Origin: Amycolatopsis sp. NBC_01480 | GTDB taxonomy: Bacteria > Actinomycetota > Actinomycetes > Mycobacteriales > Pseudonocardiaceae | Length of the DNA stretch: 64,000 bases | Assembly: GCF_036227205.1 (NCBI RefSeq) | Contig: NZ_CP109442.1 | Span: 5,518,001 to 5,582,000, forward strand | Reading direction: 5' to 3' | In this document: positions 36,454-45,399 of the stretch, in pieces | How the letters are laid out: every line of letters starts with the position of its first letter | Numbering within the stretch: the first letter of the stretch is position 1 | Program-made: the position numbers and the translations under genes | Notes under the pieces: generated by a model | What the model was told of the DNA's origin: nothing | What the model saw: the letters and a program-made list of their open reading frames with translations, nothing else | Databases searched by the model: none

Positions 36454-37121
36454 TCACCCAGAGAGGATGCATGCGTTCACCTTGCTCTGATCAGAGGTGA
36501 AGCCAGTGAAGGACTTGAGGTACTCGATGTTGTCATCGACCACCGGAACGGGGGGCGCGGGCCAGTCCGTTCCGAACAGCACGTGATTCAGGTCGGTGAC
36601 CTCGAGCGTGGGCAGCAAGGAGTTGCGGCTGCCGGCCAGCGCGGTTTCGTAGTAGAAGCCTCGCAGCACCTCGGCGATGTGGTCGGCGTCGATGGCCGCG
36701 TCCTGTGGGGCCAGTCCCACCTGGCTGTGCGCGGCGGTGCGCCAGCCCAGAGTCGGCAGCGCGCCGCCGGCGTGGGCGAGGATGAGCGTCAGGCCGGGTG
36801 GCGCTGGAAGACGCCCCGGTAGATGGCGTTGACCATGTTGCGCGCGATGTCCAGGGGGAACTCGACGATCGAGCCCACTCGGCCCATGTCGAGCACGTCG
36901 ATGTGCGGGCAGTTCTCGGGGTGGACGAAGACCGGGGTGCCGCGGCGGGCCAGCTCGGCGAGGATCGGTTCGAAGAACGGCTCTCCGACGTACTCGCCCT
37001 TGGCGTTGGAGGGCAGGACCACATCATCGAGTTGAAGTTCGTCGAGGGCGTACGCGATCTCCTTCAGCGCATCCTCGGGCGCTTCGAGGGGTTCGCGGCG
37101 AGCGAGGTAAACGGCAGTCAT
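36454..37121 (-). pseudogene. amidohydrolase, N-terminally truncated and frameshifted
   Basis: From 37121 the frame reads KEIAYALDELQLDDVVLPSN, GEYVGEPFFEPILAELARRG, TPVFVHPENCPHID. Near 36800 the frame is lost and resumes as ILAHAGGALPTLGWR, then EVLRGFYYETALAGS and HVLFGTDWPAPPVPVVDDN. These are the second half of an amidohydrolase-2 barrel, including the FVHP strand, the HAGG His and the GTDWP Asp. The N-terminal third with the HxH metal ligands is missing. Third amidohydrolase locus of this type; different subgroup from 6229 and 27651. Confidence 0.8.
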
Positions 37122-37202
37122 TGGTGAAATCGGACCTCTCGCCTGGCTCGATGGCTACTTCAGTAGCGCTTCGATCACTTGAGAGGACTTGGCTGTCGCA
37201 GC

Positions 37203-37672
37203 TAAGGGACGTCTCGTAACCCGGTGCGGGACTGGCGGGGTCGATAGTCGATCATGTTGGTGTGGTGCAGGTGATCACAGCGTCGCGGCCGGAGTGGATT
37301 ACCCCGTTCACCGGGCTGGAGCCAGGCCAGTTCCGCAAGCTCGTTCGGCTGGTCGCGAAGCGAGGCGGGGACGAGATCGCGGACGGTCGCCAGGGCCGGC
37401 AGTGAGCGTTGCCGCTGGCCGACCGGGTGTTGCTGGTCGCGACCTACTGGCGGACGAACCTGACGATGCGCCAGATCGGGCCGCTGTTCGGGGTGTCGCA
37501 TTCCGCGGCGCACCGGGTGATCGACACGATCGGTCCGCTGCTGGCCCCGGTCCGCACACGCCGGGTGGATGCGGTCGCGATCGTGGACGGCACCCCGGTG
37601 CCCACCCGGGATCACCGGCTGGCGACCCCGTCGAAGAACTACCGCTACTCGGACATTCGTGCAGGTCGCGAT
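37203..37672 (+). mobile_element. IS5-type element, 3'-truncated copy with internal stop
   Basis: Begins with TAAGGGACGTCTCGTAAC after C, as in the intact element at 13719. The transposase frame starts with VITASRPEWITPFTGLEPG, has a TGA in place of a codon at about 37403, continues ALPLADRVLLVATYWRTNL to PSKNYRYS and stops matching near 37672, where an oxidoreductase fragment begins. Right end lost. Confidence 0.88.
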
Positions 37673-38060
37673 CGACGACCCCCTCCAGTGTGAGTGCGCG
37701 GAACCGGTCGGCAACGTCGTCGCCGCGGAGCACAACCTCGTCGGCGCCCAGCGCGGTCACCAGCTCTGTGTCGACGGCCGAAGCATCGGCCAGCACACGC
37801 AGCCCGTCGCTCTTGGCCAGCTGCACCGCGTAGCCGCCGAAAGCACCGGCTGCACCGGTCACCGCGACGGTGCGACCGGCCAACACGGCCAGCAGGTCGA
37901 GCACGACCCGGGCGGTCAGAGCGTTCATCAGCAGGGTGGACGCGGCCGCGAAATCCACACAGGACGGGATCGGCACCACCGCGCGGGCCGTAGGCGTTCG
38001 CGATCGCGACGACCGGATCACCCGGCCGCAGCAGCAGGCGGGCTGCCATGTCCTTCGCCG
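37673..38060 (-). pseudogene. zinc-type alcohol dehydrogenase/quinone oxidoreductase fragment
   Basis: On the minus strand: RPGDPVVAIANAYGPRG, then in a shifted frame VVPIPSCVDFAAASTLLMNA, LTARVVLDLL and VAVTGAAGAFGGYAVQLAKS, the nucleotide-binding GxGxxG of MDR oxidoreductases. Ends at EGVVD where the IS5-type copy starts. Both gene ends are missing. Confidence 0.75.
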
Positions 38061-38124
38061 TTGACCTGTGCTGGCCGACAACGTGGCTCGACTATTCTTC
38101 GCCGACTGAATATTCTCATCTGCG

Positions 38125-38958
38125 ATGACCATCTCGATCGAAGCCGCGGAAACGTCCGAGGCTCAGACGCTGCTCGATTTCGAAACCCGGGCACCAGCCG
38201 GGATCCGCGCGGCGCTGGGCATCAGCCACGCCCGTATCGGCGGGGGCGTCGTTCTTGCCATGCGTAACGACCCGATCAGCTCATGGAGCAAGGCGATGGG
38301 CTTCGGGTTCAACGCGCCCGTGACCATCGAGCTAATCGAGGAGATCGGTGAGTTCTACCGGGCCCAGGGCGCGCCGAGCAGGGAGGTCCTGCTGGCACCG
38401 GCCGTCCTGCCCGAGGACTGGCCGGAGATCTGCGCCAGGACCGGGCTCAGGGAAGGTGTCCGCCGGGCGAAATTGGCCTGTCCTGTCGAAACCATGGAAC
38501 AGCGCGGGGTCTTGCCGACCCGGGTACAGGTCGGGTTAGTGTCAGAACAGGACGCGGGTGAGTGGGGCACGACGCTGGTGCGCGGCTACGGCGCACCAGT
38601 CGAGGAACTGGCCGGCCTGTTCACGGCGCTGGTCGGTAGGCCCGGCTGGTCGGCTTTCGCCGGGCGGATCGAGGGCAGGATCGTCAGCACGGGGGCGCTG
38701 TTCGTGCGCGGTGAGACCGGGCAATGCTTCGGCGGGGCGACGCTGGCCGAGGCGCGCAGCCTTGGTGGCCAGTCCGCGCTGCTGGCCGCTCGCATCCGGG
38801 CCGCGCAGGAGGCTGGTTGCCGGTGGCTGGTGGCTGAAACCGTCGCCGAGGAGCCCGGTAGCCACAACCCGTCCCTGCACAACATGCTGCGGTTGGGCTT
38901 CGAGGTCGTCTATGAGCGCAGTAGCTGGATGTTCTCAGTCGACCGGGACGGTCAATGA
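38125..38958 (+). CDS. GNAT family N-acetyltransferase
   Basis: 277 residues. The N-terminal half (SKAMGFGFNAPVTIELIEEI, GEFYRAQGAPSREVLLAPAV) and the C-terminal acetyl-CoA fold (GRIVSTGALFVRGETGQCFG, GATLAEARSLGGQSALLAAR, RRLGFEVVYE-like RLGFEVVYERSSW) form the tandem arrangement known in actinobacterial GNAT proteins. The pyrophosphate loop GGQSAL replaces the usual R/QxxGxG/A. Acetyl acceptor unknown. Intact between two broken genes; no good ribosome binding site, so a leaderless transcript is possible. Confidence 0.85.
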   Translation: MTISIEAAETSEAQTLLDFETRAPAGIRAALGISHARIGGGVVLAMRNDPISSWSKAMGFGFNAPVTIELIEEIGEFYRAQGAPSREVLLAPAVLPEDWPEICARTGLREGVRRAKLACPVETMEQRGVLPTRVQVGLVSEQDAGEWGTTLVRGYGAPVEELAGLFTALVGRPGWSAFAGRIEGRIVSTGALFVRGETGQCFGGATLAEARSLGGQSALLAARIRAAQEAGCRWLVAETVAEEPGSHNPSLHNMLRLGFEVVYERSSWMFSVDRDGQ

Positions 38959-38989
38959 CGAGCCTGCGCAGATGATCGGGTAGCGAAAG

Positions 38990-39580
38990 CCTTCGGTTAC
39001 GGACGAACCGGCAGTAGGCGGCTGGGGAGCAGTCGCCACATCGTCATGGCACGAGACCGGACGGCCACGGCCCTGCCGGTCAGCGGATGCTGGAGGGCGT
39101 GGATTCGGCGCGATCCGATCCTGACCGGCGAGCCAGTGGTTCGGCAGGCCCGCAACCACGACCAGCTCGGTGGTCATGGTGCCGGCGCCACCGAGAGGCG
39201 GGTTTCGGCGAATTCCAGGAAACAGGCCTCGCGGGTCGCCGAGCAACCGGATCACCGTACGAGCGTCGTCCAGGTCGAACGCACCGCTCCGGAATTTGGG
39301 GGCGTTGAGCTTCACCGCGACAACGAAGGCCAGCGGCACCACCACCCGCACCGCGAGCAGAAACCGCGCCCGGTTGGCCGGTGATCCACCCCACTCGTCG
39401 GTGCGCCGATCTGTGTTCGGCGAAAGGAACTGCGAGATCAGGTAGCCGTGGGCGGTGTGGATCTCGATACCGGCGAATCCGGCGGTATCGGCCCGCGCGG
39501 CCATGGTGGCGAAGTGGCCGATCACCTCGTCGATCTCCGCCTCGTCGATCTGCTCGCCTGGCGAACAAGCTGGAGAACGA
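38990..39580 (-). pseudogene. old yellow enzyme-type NADH:flavin oxidoreductase fragment
   Basis: Minus strand: EQIDEAEIDEVIGHFATMAA, FAGIEIHTAHGYLISQFLSP and NTDRRTDEWGGSPANRARFL, the active-site HGYL and RTDEWGGS signatures of OYE enzymes, then VAVKLNAPKFRSGAFDLDDA. After about 39240 the family sequence is interrupted by an internal deletion; a tail-like stretch (VAGLPNHWLAGQD) follows. N-terminal FMN half is absent. Confidence 0.78.
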
Positions 39581-39744
39581 GCCCGCGTCGACAGGGATGT
39601 CAGAGTCCAACCATGTCGGCGCAACCGCGGCCGCTCTCACGTTGTGTGCGGCGTGCGCTGCGCCTGGCCAGGGCTCGCACGCCGTCCCGACACCCGTGTC
39701 GGCGGGCGAGTGGTGCCGGGAAACGCGGTGGAGGCCTGGCGGAA

Positions 39745-40440
39745 GGTACTGGGTTTGAGGTCGCGCTGGAAACCGGTGCGCCGATCGGCGCGCGGCGGCT
39801 GCTGGTGACCAGCGGGCTCACCGACGAACTTCCTGACGTGCCCGGAGTCCGCGAACGCTGGGGCGGCGACGTGATTCACTGCCCTTACTGCCACGGCTGG
39901 GAGATCCGCGGTCAGGCGATCGGGGTGCTGGCCAGCGGCCCGGTGGGGGTACATCAGGCGCTGATGTTCCGGCAGTGGACGGACAGCCTGATGCTGATTC
40001 TGCACACCACCGATGCGCCGCCGCCGGACCAGGCTGAGCAGCTCGCCGCGCGCGGGATCGAGGTTGTTCCCGGTGTCGTGGAGCGGCTTGAGATCACTGA
40101 CGGCCGACAGCACGGCGTGCGGCTGCAGGATGGCCGGGTCTTCGCCCGGCAGACGATCGTGGTCGGGCCGCGCATGGTGGCCGTGTCGCCGGTGCTCGAC
40201 AGCCTCGGGCTGAAGCCCGTCGCGCATCCGATGGGGAGCGAAGTCGCGGAGGTTTACGCGGCGGACCCGAGCGGCGCGACGGAGGTCAAGGGCGTCTGGG
40301 TGGCGGGCAACGTCTGCGACATCGCGGCTCAGGTGATCAGCGCGGCGGCACAGGGAATGTTTGTCGCTGCGGCGGTCAACGCCGACCTGACTTCCGAAGA
40401 GACACAAGCGGACGTAATGCGGGCTCGCGAGGTGGTGTGA
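39745..40440 (+). pseudogene. thioredoxin reductase-like FAD oxidoreductase, N-terminus missing
   Basis: About 230 residues of a pyridine nucleotide-disulfide oxidoreductase: GARRLLVTSGLTDELPDVPG, HCPYCHGWEIRGQAIGVLAS with a CxxC pair, the NAD part, and VWVAGNVCDIAAQVISAAAQ near the end. The C-terminus is complete. The N-terminal FAD-binding GxGxxG region is missing; the open frame upstream is sequence opposite the OYE fragment, so no credible start exists. Possibly a two-gene fusion debris at 39580-39745. Confidence 0.75.
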
Positions 40441-40833
40441 ATGGGAGGGGTCGCGGAGGAGAGCGGCGTGGCGGACGCCTTCACGACGGCGCTATCGGCG
40501 ACGCGTGGACGGTCACATCGAAGCGCAGACTCACCGACCGGTCAGGTTCGACAGCGACGTCGAAGCGCTGGTCCTTGGATCCCAGCTATCGCGGCAAGTC
40601 CGTGGAATACACAGCCCGTCGACTCTTGTGCCCGTTGAGCGGCATCCGGGGTTTGGAGTGGTCCTGGCCAGCGCGGTGCGGATCTGTCACGGAAGCCAAT
40701 GAGGTAGCCGCGGCGTCGGAGGGCACGGCCCCCGGGCCAAGAACGAGCGGCTCGCTGAACCGCCGCACCTGGCCGCTGCCGGTGGACCCGGTCCACCGGC
40801 AGCGCTGATATCCGACTCCGGTCGCGCCGGTAC
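40441..40833. other. no gene; terminator at its right end
   Basis: Frames on both strands lack family resemblance. The plus strand starts with a possible ATG after GAGGTGGTGTGA, but the frame is not recognisable and may be the ruined head of a downstream gene. Terminator hairpin listed separately. Confidence 0.4.
40774..40804. terminator. strong hairpin between convergent genes
   Basis: Perfect 14-base stem CGCTGCCGGTGGAC / GTCCACCGGCAGCG with a three-base loop, 30 bases past the stop of the minus-strand gene at 40834. No U tract; typical actinobacterial bidirectional terminator. Confidence 0.65.
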
Positions 40834-41268
40834 TTATCGTGTTCCCGGGGTAGGCCCGCTCGGGCGGGGTTCTCCGTTGTAGTCGCGGGCTTCGACGACA
40901 CGTCCCTCTCGCACCCGGGTGACCCAGACGCACGGAGTGACCATGATGACCCCGTTCAGGGTGGTCTCATAACGGAACTCAGTGACGACCAGTTCGGGAT
41001 CGATCGTGGCGTGCACCACGATGTCGACGGCACGGTGGGAGTCGGGGCGGCCCATTCGTTCGAGGAGGGCGGCGCCGTGACGGCGAAAATCGTCGTGGGT
41101 GATCAATGGCGGGATGTCCGGCTGCAGGGGGTGCAGCACATAAGTTGGTTCGGCGTACAGATCGGCGACCCGGTCCGTGTTGTCGCCCATGATCAGTCGA
41201 GTCGCGTTGTCGATCACCGCGCGCACGACCTCGGCTGGGCTTTTCGTGGCGTCGTTACGGGATACCAT
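40834..41268 (-). CDS. SnoaL-like / NTF2-family protein
   Basis: 144 residues. SPAEVVRAVIDNATRLIMGD, DRVADLYAEPTYVLHPLQPD and ITHDDFRRHGAALLERMGRP lead to FRYETTLNGVIMVTPCVWVT and VREGRVVEARDYNG, the SnoaL-like closing strands. Third such protein in the window but not closely similar to the others. ATG 41268 is followed upstream by a 40-base palindromic region that looks like an operator, so expression is likely repressor-controlled; no regulator gene survives nearby. Confidence 0.85.
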   Translation of the reverse strand: MVSRNDATKSPAEVVRAVIDNATRLIMGDNTDRVADLYAEPTYVLHPLQPDIPPLITHDDFRRHGAALLERMGRPDSHRAVDIVVHATIDPELVVTEFRYETTLNGVIMVTPCVWVTRVREGRVVEARDYNGEPRPSGPTPGTR

Positions 41269-41288
41269 CTGTACCTCTTTCCATTGGA

Positions 41289-41328
41289 AGCGGAGTGGAC
41301 ACTCCGCTATGGCTCGACCATAGCGGAG
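41289..41328. promoter_or_regulatory. overlapping palindromes, orphan operator candidate
   Basis: Two overlapping perfect dyads: AGCGGAGT-ggac-ACTCCGCT (41289-41308) and CTCCGCTATGG-ctcga-CCATAGCGGAG (41302-41328). They sit just upstream of the SnoaL-like gene start, as TetR-type operators do. The expected divergent regulator is absent; an IS110 fragment follows. Confidence 0.65.
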
Positions 41329-41643
41329 ATTGACTCCACTTGGTGGACGTCTTGGGTGTCCCTGGGCTTGTGAGTCCTCCTGATAGAGCGGCGCGACCGG
41401 CGTGTCCGCGTCTCACCCGTTCACCTGATCGGGCAGTTTGTTCGTCGTCCGAGCCCGTCCGCGCGGAGGACACCTCAGTGACCGGGAACCGTCGAGTTCT
41501 CCGTCGAGACCGGTGCCCGCGCGGATCGCTGGGATCGCGAACGGCTCAATCGGAGGGCAGGCCGCAGAGCCTCATCATTAGGGCGCCGCGCGTTCTCGTC
41601 AGGGTCTCTGACCAGCGCAAACAGCCAGTCTGAGGAGTTCAGA

Positions 41644-42382
41644 GTGAAGGTGTTCTGCGGGATCGACTGGGCCGAGGACCACCACGACGTCGCCCTGGTC
41701 GACGCCGATGGTGCCCTGGTGGCCAAGCGCCGCATCGACGACTCGGCCGAGGGCTTCGCCGAGTTGCTGGCCATGCTCGCCGACGCCGGCGACACAGCGA
41801 CCGATCCGATCCCGGTGGCGATCGAGACCCCGCGCGGCCTGTTGGTCGCCGGCCTGCGCCAGACCGGGCGGCGGGTCTACTCGATCAACCCGATGGCGGT
41901 GGCTCGTTATCGCGAGCGACACAGCGTCTCGCGGAAGAAGTCCGACCACGTCGATGCGATGACGTTGGCGAACATCCTGCGCACCGACGCCCACGCACAT
42001 CGGCCGCTGCCTGCCGACAGCGAACTGGTCCAGGCCGTCGCAGTACTGTCCCGCGCAACCCAGGACGCCATCTGGCGGCGATCCCGCGCCACGCAAGAAC
42101 TGCGCGCCGTGCTGCGCGAGTACTACCCCGGGTTCCTCGCCGCGTTCGCCAAGGGCAGCGCCACCAACCTCGCCAGCGCCGAAGCGCGCGCGGTCCTGGT
42201 CCTGGCGCTGGCGCCGACACCCGCCGCCGCTGCGAACATCACCAAGGCGCGCATCGTCGCGGCTCTGCGTCGGGCAGGCCGTCAGCGCGGCATCGAGGCC
42301 TTGGCCGCGCAGCTGCTCAACGACCTTCGCAAGCCGCAGCTGCGGCAACCGCCGCTGGCCGAGGAGGCGTTCGGCCACCAAT
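41644..42382 (+). pseudogene. IS110-family transposase, N-terminal half
   Basis: GTG start, then VFCGIDWAEDHHDVALVDAD with the first Asp of the RuvC-like DEDD site, IETPRGLLVAGLRQTGRRVY (Glu), and RHSVSRKKSDHVDAMTLANI (two Asp). The coiled region runs to RQPPLAEEAFGHQ at about residue 246. The C-terminal Transposase_20 domain with its catalytic Ser is missing, replaced by unrelated sequence in the same frame. A C-terminal IS110 piece at 59443 belongs to a different subgroup, so it is not the missing half. Confidence 0.85.
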
Positions 42383-42479
42383 CCTCGCACTGCTGGCTAC
42401 CCTCGCCGTGCCCGGCCGCAGGCAATCCCTCCGCAGGGGCAGCTGACCTGGCGACTGCTACAGGCGCATGCCGCGATGC

Positions 42480-42780
42480 TGACTCCGACGGCGGCCAGGC
42501 GAGCACGGCTGCGTTGATCACCCTCATCGCCATCGCGCTGTGGGCGCTGGGCATCGTCGCCCAGCCCTACCAGTGGTGGAAGGTCGCACCGGTAGGCCTC
42601 ATGGCCGGGTTGTCGTCGCTGATGTTCCTGCTCCCGATCACCCGGTCGGTGTTCCTGCTCGACCTCGGCAACGGCGCCACCACGGCGATCGCGTTCACTT
42701 GCGCCGCGGCGGCAATCGCGCTGCTCGAGGCCGGCTGGTGGGCGGACGGCTGGCTGCGCAGCGAGAAAAGACGCGGTTGA
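42480..42780 (+). pseudogene. cation-translocating P-type ATPase C-terminal fragment
   Basis: About 95 residues in frame with the IS110 piece: ALITLIAIALWALGIVAQPY, QWWKVAPVGLMAGLSSLMFL, PITRSVFLLDLGNGATTAIA and FTCAAAAIALLEAGWWADGW. This matches the last transmembrane helices of actinobacterial P-type ATPases. Nothing else of the pump remains. Confidence 0.65.
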
Positions 42781-42869
42781 GTGTCACCAGATCGAGCGAT
42801 TTCGGCTGACGATTGCACGGCGGCCCACCGGGGCTGGGTGACGCTGCTGGCTGTACAATCAGGTCCCTT

Positions 42870-43418
42870 ATGATCACAGACTTCCTGCTGGACAACTCGG
42901 CGCTGGTGCCAGTGGTGTTGCTCCTGATTGCGGTCGTCTGTCTCAGCGCCGGCTACCTGATCTTGCGCACCCGCCAGCACGGGCACCGAATCCTGCGGGT
43001 GCTCGTGGTGCTGTCCGTGCTGCCCGTCGTCGCGCTGACTCTCGTGCCGGCCTCAAGCCCAGCGGACTATGTGGCCTGCGTGGTCCAGTTCTCCGTTCCC
43101 ACGGTGACCCGCGTGGAACTGCTGGCCAACGTGGCACTGTTTTTCCCGCCGGTCTTTTTCGCGACCCTTGCGACGCGACGACCGTTGCTGATGCTCGTGG
43201 CCGGAGCGGGCATTTCCGCGGCGATCGAGGCCGTCCAGGCCCTGGTGCCCGCCATCGGGCGCGCCTGCGACACCAACGACTGGGCGATGAACACCATCGG
43301 CACCATCCTCGCAGTCCTCCTGGCCAGCGCCACAATCGCGCTCACCAACCGCGCGGTCGTCAGGAAGGCCGCCGACGGTCACGCCGAGATCCGGCCCGGC
43401 GACCGTCTTGGACTGTGA
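42870..43418 (+). CDS. VanZ family protein
   Basis: 182 residues with about five hydrophobic helices: LVPVVLLLIAVVCLSAGYLI, VLVVLSVLPVVALTLVPAS, LLANVALFFPPVFFATL and the VanZ hallmark GAGISAAIEAVQALVP followed by CDTNDWAMNTIGTILAVLLA (acidic SxxEx..Q and RxxDxxDxxxNxxG-like pattern). Some VanZ proteins lower teicoplanin sensitivity; most have no known role. A TACAAT -10 box (42854-42859) ends ten bases before the ATG, so the transcript is nearly leaderless. Intact, next to fragments. Confidence 0.85.
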   Translation: MITDFLLDNSALVPVVLLLIAVVCLSAGYLILRTRQHGHRILRVLVVLSVLPVVALTLVPASSPADYVACVVQFSVPTVTRVELLANVALFFPPVFFATLATRRPLLMLVAGAGISAAIEAVQALVPAIGRACDTNDWAMNTIGTILAVLLASATIALTNRAVVRKAADGHAEIRPGDRLGL

Positions 43419-43750
43419 CTGAGCACCTGACCGGACGGTGCCGGCTGGACGGTCTGCCCGGCCCTGTCGGTGCCGACGGCCATGGTCGGCTGGCCGCACG
43501 AAGGACCCCTGACACGGCTTCACGCTCACCGACGTGGCCGAGTCCTACCACTGATGGCTTGCAGGCATCAAACACACGTCGATCGACGTTGAGCGGCGAA
43601 ATCGTGTGACGCGCAACAGTTCTCGCGGGCCGTTGGCCCCACTCCCGGCGTCGACCCGACGATCGATCCCACCACCATCAGGCACCAGTGTGACCCACAG
43701 CTGTAGATGGCGGCTGTGGGCAGGCTGACCTGTCAGGTTGCGCGGTTTCC
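43419..43750. other. intergenic up to IS21, nothing recognised
   Basis: 332 bases of gene-free sequence preceding the IS21 left end. No hairpin with a loop typical of a terminator and no family-like frame was seen. Confidence 0.4.
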
Positions 43751-43850
43751 TGTCAGCGGCCAGTGAATACTCCCCATAGGCGGCCAGATAAGGCCCCGCT
43801 GATGGCCACCGGGTTCCCCGTGGACGGCCAGATATCTCCCCGGTAGACAG
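43751..43850 (+). repeat. IS21 left-end array of transposase-binding repeats
   Basis: Four copies of a roughly 25-base unit with consensus GGCCAG-N6-TCCCC, in the same orientation. These are the usual multiple IstA binding sites; not a CRISPR, since units are degenerate and spacers short. Confidence 0.75.
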
Positions 43851-43881
43851 TCCGGGATGTCGTGCGGCGAGGCTGCGCGAC

Positions 43882-45399
43882 GTGAAGAGCAGCAGGGAGA
43901 TCATGGAGATCCTCGAGGCGTATGACCTCACGGGGAGTTACCGCGCCGCGGCAGAACTGGCCGGGTGCGACCACCACACTGTCGCGCGGTATGTGGCCCT
44001 GCGGGCGGCCGGCGAGGCGCCGGTGGCGCGGGAGCACCGGCTTCGCCCGATCGACGAGTACCTGCCCAAGATCGAGGAGCTGGTGGTGCGGTCGAACGGC
44101 AAGGTCCGCGCGGACGTGGTGCATCGGCGGATCACCGCGATGGGCTTCACCGGCGGTGAACGCACCACCCGCCGCGTTGTCGCGCAGGTCAAGCAGCGGC
44201 TGCGGGCCGGGCAGCGGCGGGTCTTCCGGCCATGGGTCGTGGAGCCGGGCCTGTGGTTGCAGTGGGATTGGGGCCACGGCCCGAAAATCGGTGGGCGGCA
44301 GACGCAACTGTGGTGCGCGTGGCTGGCCTGGTCACGGTTCCGGGTGGTGATCCCGGTGATGGACAAGACCCTCCCGACGATCGTGGCCTGCCTGGACACC
44401 ACGCTGCGGCGGATTGGTGGTGTTCCGACGTATGCGTTGACAGACAACGAAAAGACGGTGTCGGTGGACCACGTCGCCTCGATCGCGGTCCGCAACCCCG
44501 ACATCGTCGAGGTCGGCCGCCACTACGGGATGACGATCCGCACCTGTGTTCCGGCGGACCCGCAGACCAAGGGCGGGTCGGAGGCGACGGTGCGGATCGC
44601 GAAGGCGGACCTGGTCCCCACCGACACCAACCTGCTGGATGCCTATCACAGCTTCGGCGACCTGGAGGCCGCCTGCCGCGAGTTCTGCGAGCAGGTCAAC
44701 GACCGGCCGCATCGCGAGACCCACCGCCGCCCCGTCGAGGCACTCGCGGAGGAACGGACGCGGCTGCATCCGTTGACCCGCAAGCCGTTCACCGTCGCGT
44801 TCGGCACCACCCGCCGCGTCAACTGGGACGGCACCGTCTCGGTCGAAGGGGTGCGGTATTCGGTGCCGCACCCGCTGGTCGACTCCCGGGTCTGGGTCCG
44901 CTTCCACGGCGACGACCTGATCATCACCGCGGTCGACGAGAACGGCCCGGCCGAGGTCGCCCGCCACGCCCGCTCGACACCGGGAAACCCGTCGATCCAG
45001 GACGAGCACTACCCGCCGCGCGCCGATCACCACGGCGATCGCATCCCGCGGGCCACCTCGCCCGAGGAAGCCGCGTTCCTCGCGCTGGGCAGCGGCGCGG
45101 CGGCCTGGCTGACCGAGGCCGCGGCCGCAGGCGTCCGCCGGATCCGCCCGAAAATGGCCGAAGCGGTCACCCTGGCCAAGCTGCACCCGGCTGCGGAGGT
45201 TGATCAGGCGCTCGGGATCGCGGCGATCGCCGGGCGGTTCGCCGAGAACGACCTGATCCGCATCCTGACCCACCACACCGGCCGCGACGCGGGCGAACCG
45301 GCGCGGGCCAGTGAGGACCACAGCCTGCAGCCGGGCACCTCCGCCTGGTCGAACTTCGGTCTTCCTGCCAGCGACAATGACTCTGAAAGTGATCTGTGA
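43882..45399 (+). CDS. istA: IS21-family transposase IstA
   Basis: 505 residues. Helix-turn-helix near the N-terminus (AYDLTGSYRAAAELAGCDHH, TVARYVALRAAGEA) and rve catalytic core: WLQWDWGHGPKIGG (Asp), YALTDNEKTVSVDH (Asp), KGGSEATVRIAKAD (Glu). The GTG start at 43882 gives the full family length. Stop overlaps the istB start. Together with IstB it integrates the circular or donor form of the element. Confidence 0.94.
   Translation: MKSSREIMEILEAYDLTGSYRAAAELAGCDHHTVARYVALRAAGEAPVAREHRLRPIDEYLPKIEELVVRSNGKVRADVVHRRITAMGFTGGERTTRRVVAQVKQRLRAGQRRVFRPWVVEPGLWLQWDWGHGPKIGGRQTQLWCAWLAWSRFRVVIPVMDKTLPTIVACLDTTLRRIGGVPTYALTDNEKTVSVDHVASIAVRNPDIVEVGRHYGMTIRTCVPADPQTKGGSEATVRIAKADLVPTDTNLLDAYHSFGDLEAACREFCEQVNDRPHRETHRRPVEALAEERTRLHPLTRKPFTVAFGTTRRVNWDGTVSVEGVRYSVPHPLVDSRVWVRFHGDDLIITAVDENGPAEVARHARSTPGNPSIQDEHYPPRADHHGDRIPRATSPEEAAFLALGSGAAAWLTEAAAAGVRRIRPKMAEAVTLAKLHPAAEVDQALGIAAIAGRFAENDLIRILTHHTGRDAGEPARASEDHSLQPGTSAWSNFGLPASDNDSESDL

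Noticed and set aside
43751..43850. CRISPR-like short repeats
   Set aside because: Units are degenerate, only four, mirrored at the other IS21 end; they are transposase-binding sites.
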